Shown here in pieces: positions 7,253-8,030 of a stretch of 8,030 bases of DNA; position 1 is the stretch's first letter; the number at the start of each line of letters is the position of its first letter. The stretch covers positions 1 to 8,030 of the forward strand of contig NZ_JALXOZ010000028.1 of assembly GCF_025147465.1 (NCBI RefSeq). The letters are read 5' to 3'. Made by a program: the position numbers and the translations under genes. Source of the stretch: Dermabacter sp. p3-SID358 (GTDB lineage: Bacteria; Actinomycetota; Actinomycetes; Actinomycetales; Dermabacteraceae). Below the pieces are notes generated by a model, which saw only the letters and a program-made list of their open reading frames with translations, was not told the origin of the DNA and ran no database searches.

Positions 7253-7261
7253 TTGTCCACA
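7253..7261 (+). promoter_or_regulatory. DnaA-box-like 9-mer
   Basis: TTGTCCACA matches the consensus DnaA box of high-GC actinobacteria. It is single, in the 146-base gap between WXG100 genes 1 and 2, and overlaps a small inverted repeat (GTCC-N4-GGAC, 7255-7266). Without a cluster of such boxes it is not an origin. It could be a DnaA-responsive regulatory site, or a chance match. Confidence 0.3.
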
Positions 7262-7315
7262 CGGACGCCGGCGAAACGCGCTCCACAGGGTGATAGCGAA
7301 TCGGGGAGCCGTAGC

Positions 7316-7375
7316 GTGAAGGTGTCGGAAGAAACGACGAGGGCGCGAGCCCTCAGAAAATGGAGAACGACATGA
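7316..7375 (+). CDS. Possible 19-aa leader peptide overlapping WXG100 gene 2
   Basis: GTG 7316 has GGGGAG (7303-7308) 7 bases upstream. The frame runs 19 codons and its TGA (7373-7375) overlaps the ATG 7372 of the next gene as ATGA. The peptide is basic, with five Arg and two Lys, and matches nothing I recognise. The frame reads through the GNRA-type hairpin at 7339-7354, so a ribosome translating it would unfold that hairpin and deliver itself to the next start. This could couple or tune expression of the WXG100 protein, or be chance. Confidence 0.3.
   Translation: MKVSEETTRARALRKWRTT
7339..7354 (+). promoter_or_regulatory. Perfect GCGA-tetraloop hairpin before WXG100 gene 2
   Basis: GAGGGC (7339-7344) pairs with GCCCTC (7349-7354), closed by GCGA, a GNRA-class tetraloop that makes small hairpins very stable. 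It ends 7 bases before the GGAG ribosome binding site (7362-7365) of the gene at 7372. It does not cover that site and no T run follows, so it is more likely an mRNA-stability, processing or translation-tuning element than a terminator. Confidence 0.5.
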
Positions 7376-7635
7376 TGAAGGGAATGGATCCGGGAAGCGT
7401 CGAAACCATGGCTGGCACACTTGAAGAGCTCGCCACTTCGCTTCGCGACACGGGAAGCAATGCCGTGAGCACCGTCCAGTCGCTCGAATGGGTGGGAGAG
7501 GACCGCGAGAACTTCCTCGCACAACTAGGTACTCTCGCCAACTCGAGCGACGAAAACGCCGCAAGACTCGCGTTTTTGGCCGAGAACGCGCGCGGGCAGG
7601 TTGCCGAGCAGCGAGCAGCCTCGAGCGCCGGATAG
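7372..7635 (+). CDS. WXG100 (Esx-like) secreted protein 2
   Basis: This is an 87-residue WXG100 protein with WVG (Trp 40, Gly 42) at the turn, followed by EDRENF, flanked by two helical halves. It starts MMKGMDP, matching MFEGMDP of copy 1, and ends VAEQRAASSAG. It contains no Tyr, so it cannot carry the YxxxD/E signal. ATG 7372 is preferred because GGAG (7362-7365) is 6 bases upstream and the start aligns with copy 1; ATG 7360 in frame would add four residues but has no site. It is most like copy 3, whose start is only 36 bases after its stop, so the two may form a heterodimer; this is inferred from other WXG100 gene pairs. Confidence 0.9.
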   Translation: MMKGMDPGSVETMAGTLEELATSLRDTGSNAVSTVQSLEWVGEDRENFLAQLGTLANSSDENAARLAFLAENARGQVAEQRAASSAG

Positions 7636-7671
7636 CAACATCACTCAACAACACAGAGGTAGGGGGAAAAC

Positions 7672-7944
7672 ATGAATACAGCTTTTATTGGAATGTCGCC
7701 CGAGCAGGGCGTCTCGACAGGTGAAAACCTCATTTCTCTTGCCGCAGCGGCGACGAGTGCGCTCCATTCGGCACGTGAAAGCGTTCAGTCTGCGCAATGG
7801 GTTGGCGAGGATCGCGATTCATTTGTCTCGAACTTCGAAGCGCTCGCAACCGCAATCGAAGCGCTCTTGACGAATCTGCGCGCACACGGCGAGCAGGTCA
7901 AACACGAGGCTGCCGAGCAGATGCAGGCCTCGGCAGCGTCGTAA
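7672..7944 (+). CDS. WXG100 (Esx-like) secreted protein 3
   Basis: This is a 90-residue WXG100 protein with WVG (Trp 43, Gly 45) followed by EDRDSF, nearly the same turn as copy 2. The N-terminal half is Ala-rich and helical. The start contains IGMSP, matching the GMDP of the other two copies, and the tail is EAAEQMQASAAS. It contains no Tyr and hence no YxxxD/E. ATG 7672 has AGGGGGA (7661-7667) 4 bases upstream, so it is translated independently although probably co-transcribed with copy 2. It is a likely substrate of the EssC-like ATPase encoded upstream. Confidence 0.9.
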   Translation: MNTAFIGMSPEQGVSTGENLISLAAAATSALHSARESVQSAQWVGEDRDSFVSNFEALATAIEALLTNLRAHGEQVKHEAAEQMQASAAS

Positions 7945-7969
7945 GAGTAGAACCCGAGGTGCGAAACTA

Positions 7970-7986
7970 GGCTGGAAGCATCAGCC
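7970..7986 (+). other. Small hairpin after WXG100 gene 3
   Basis: GGCTG (7970-7974) pairs with CAGCC (7982-7986) around a 7-base loop, 25 bases after the stop of the third WXG100 gene. There is no T run, so a terminator is unlikely. It may be a 3' mRNA end-protecting structure or chance. Confidence 0.25.
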
Positions 7987-8001
7987 GTCCATCATGGCCT
8001 C

Positions 8002-8030
8002 ATGGGGGAGCACTTGATTGATACGGGACG
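8002..8030 (+). CDS. Possible start of the next gene (partial)
   Basis: A strong ribosome-binding-like GGGGGAG (8004-8010) sits near the window end, with TTG codons at 8014 and 8018 at 3 and 7 bases. ATG 8002 opens a frame that stays open to the end (it shares the frame of TTG 8014) but has no site of its own upstream. Too little sequence remains to identify a product; a further gene of the secretion locus is plausible by position only. Confidence 0.2.

Noticed and set aside
1..8030. CRISPR arrays, insertion sequences, tRNA genes and riboswitches
   Set aside because: No regularly spaced repeats, transposase motifs, terminal inverted repeats, tRNA cloverleaf or riboswitch pattern could be seen.

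Overview
The window looks like chromosomal DNA from a moderately high-GC actinobacterium (Actinomycetota). The evidence is GTG starts with Shine-Dalgarno sites, a bias toward G or C at third codon positions, a 5S rRNA of actinobacterial type, and an EssC/EccC plus WXG100 (type VII secretion) gene set. I cannot name the genus from the sequence alone. All genes read on the + strand.

Layout: (1) 1-241 is the tail of an rRNA operon: the 23S-5S spacer, a complete 5S rRNA and a strong intrinsic terminator. (2) 389-1393 encodes a long-chain polyprenyl diphosphate synthase, probably for the menaquinone side chain. (3) 1413-2533 holds a possible 47-codon small ORF overlapping, by GTGA, the start of a soluble PP2C-type Ser/Thr phosphatase. 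(4) 2658-6815 encodes a 1385-residue membrane-anchored EssC/EccC-type ATPase. It has a ubiquitin-like N-terminus, an FHA-like domain, two membrane segments and three FtsK/SpoIIIE-like ATPase modules, of which only the first keeps a canonical Walker A motif. (5) 6959-7944 holds three short WXG100 (Esx-like) genes in tandem, each with its own good ribosome binding site. Their leaders contain hairpins, and the second may have an overlapping 19-codon leader peptide. The window ends where another gene may be starting.

How they fit together: the ATPase would recognise and drive export of the WXG100 proteins through a type VII secretion (ESX-like) channel. The PP2C gene directly upstream, together with the FHA-like domain on the ATPase, suggests control by reversible Ser/Thr phosphorylation, but no kinase gene is visible here. 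The other usual membrane parts (EccB, EccD, EccE, mycosin, or EssA/EssB/EsaA) are not in the window. The polyprenyl synthase is probably an unrelated neighbour.

The most unusual points are these. None of the three WXG100 proteins has the usual C-terminal YxxxD/E export signal, yet all share an AEQxxAS tail. ATPase modules 2 and 3 are degenerate. The ubiquitin-like and FHA-like parts are fused onto the ATPase. There are candidate leader peptides and leader hairpins.
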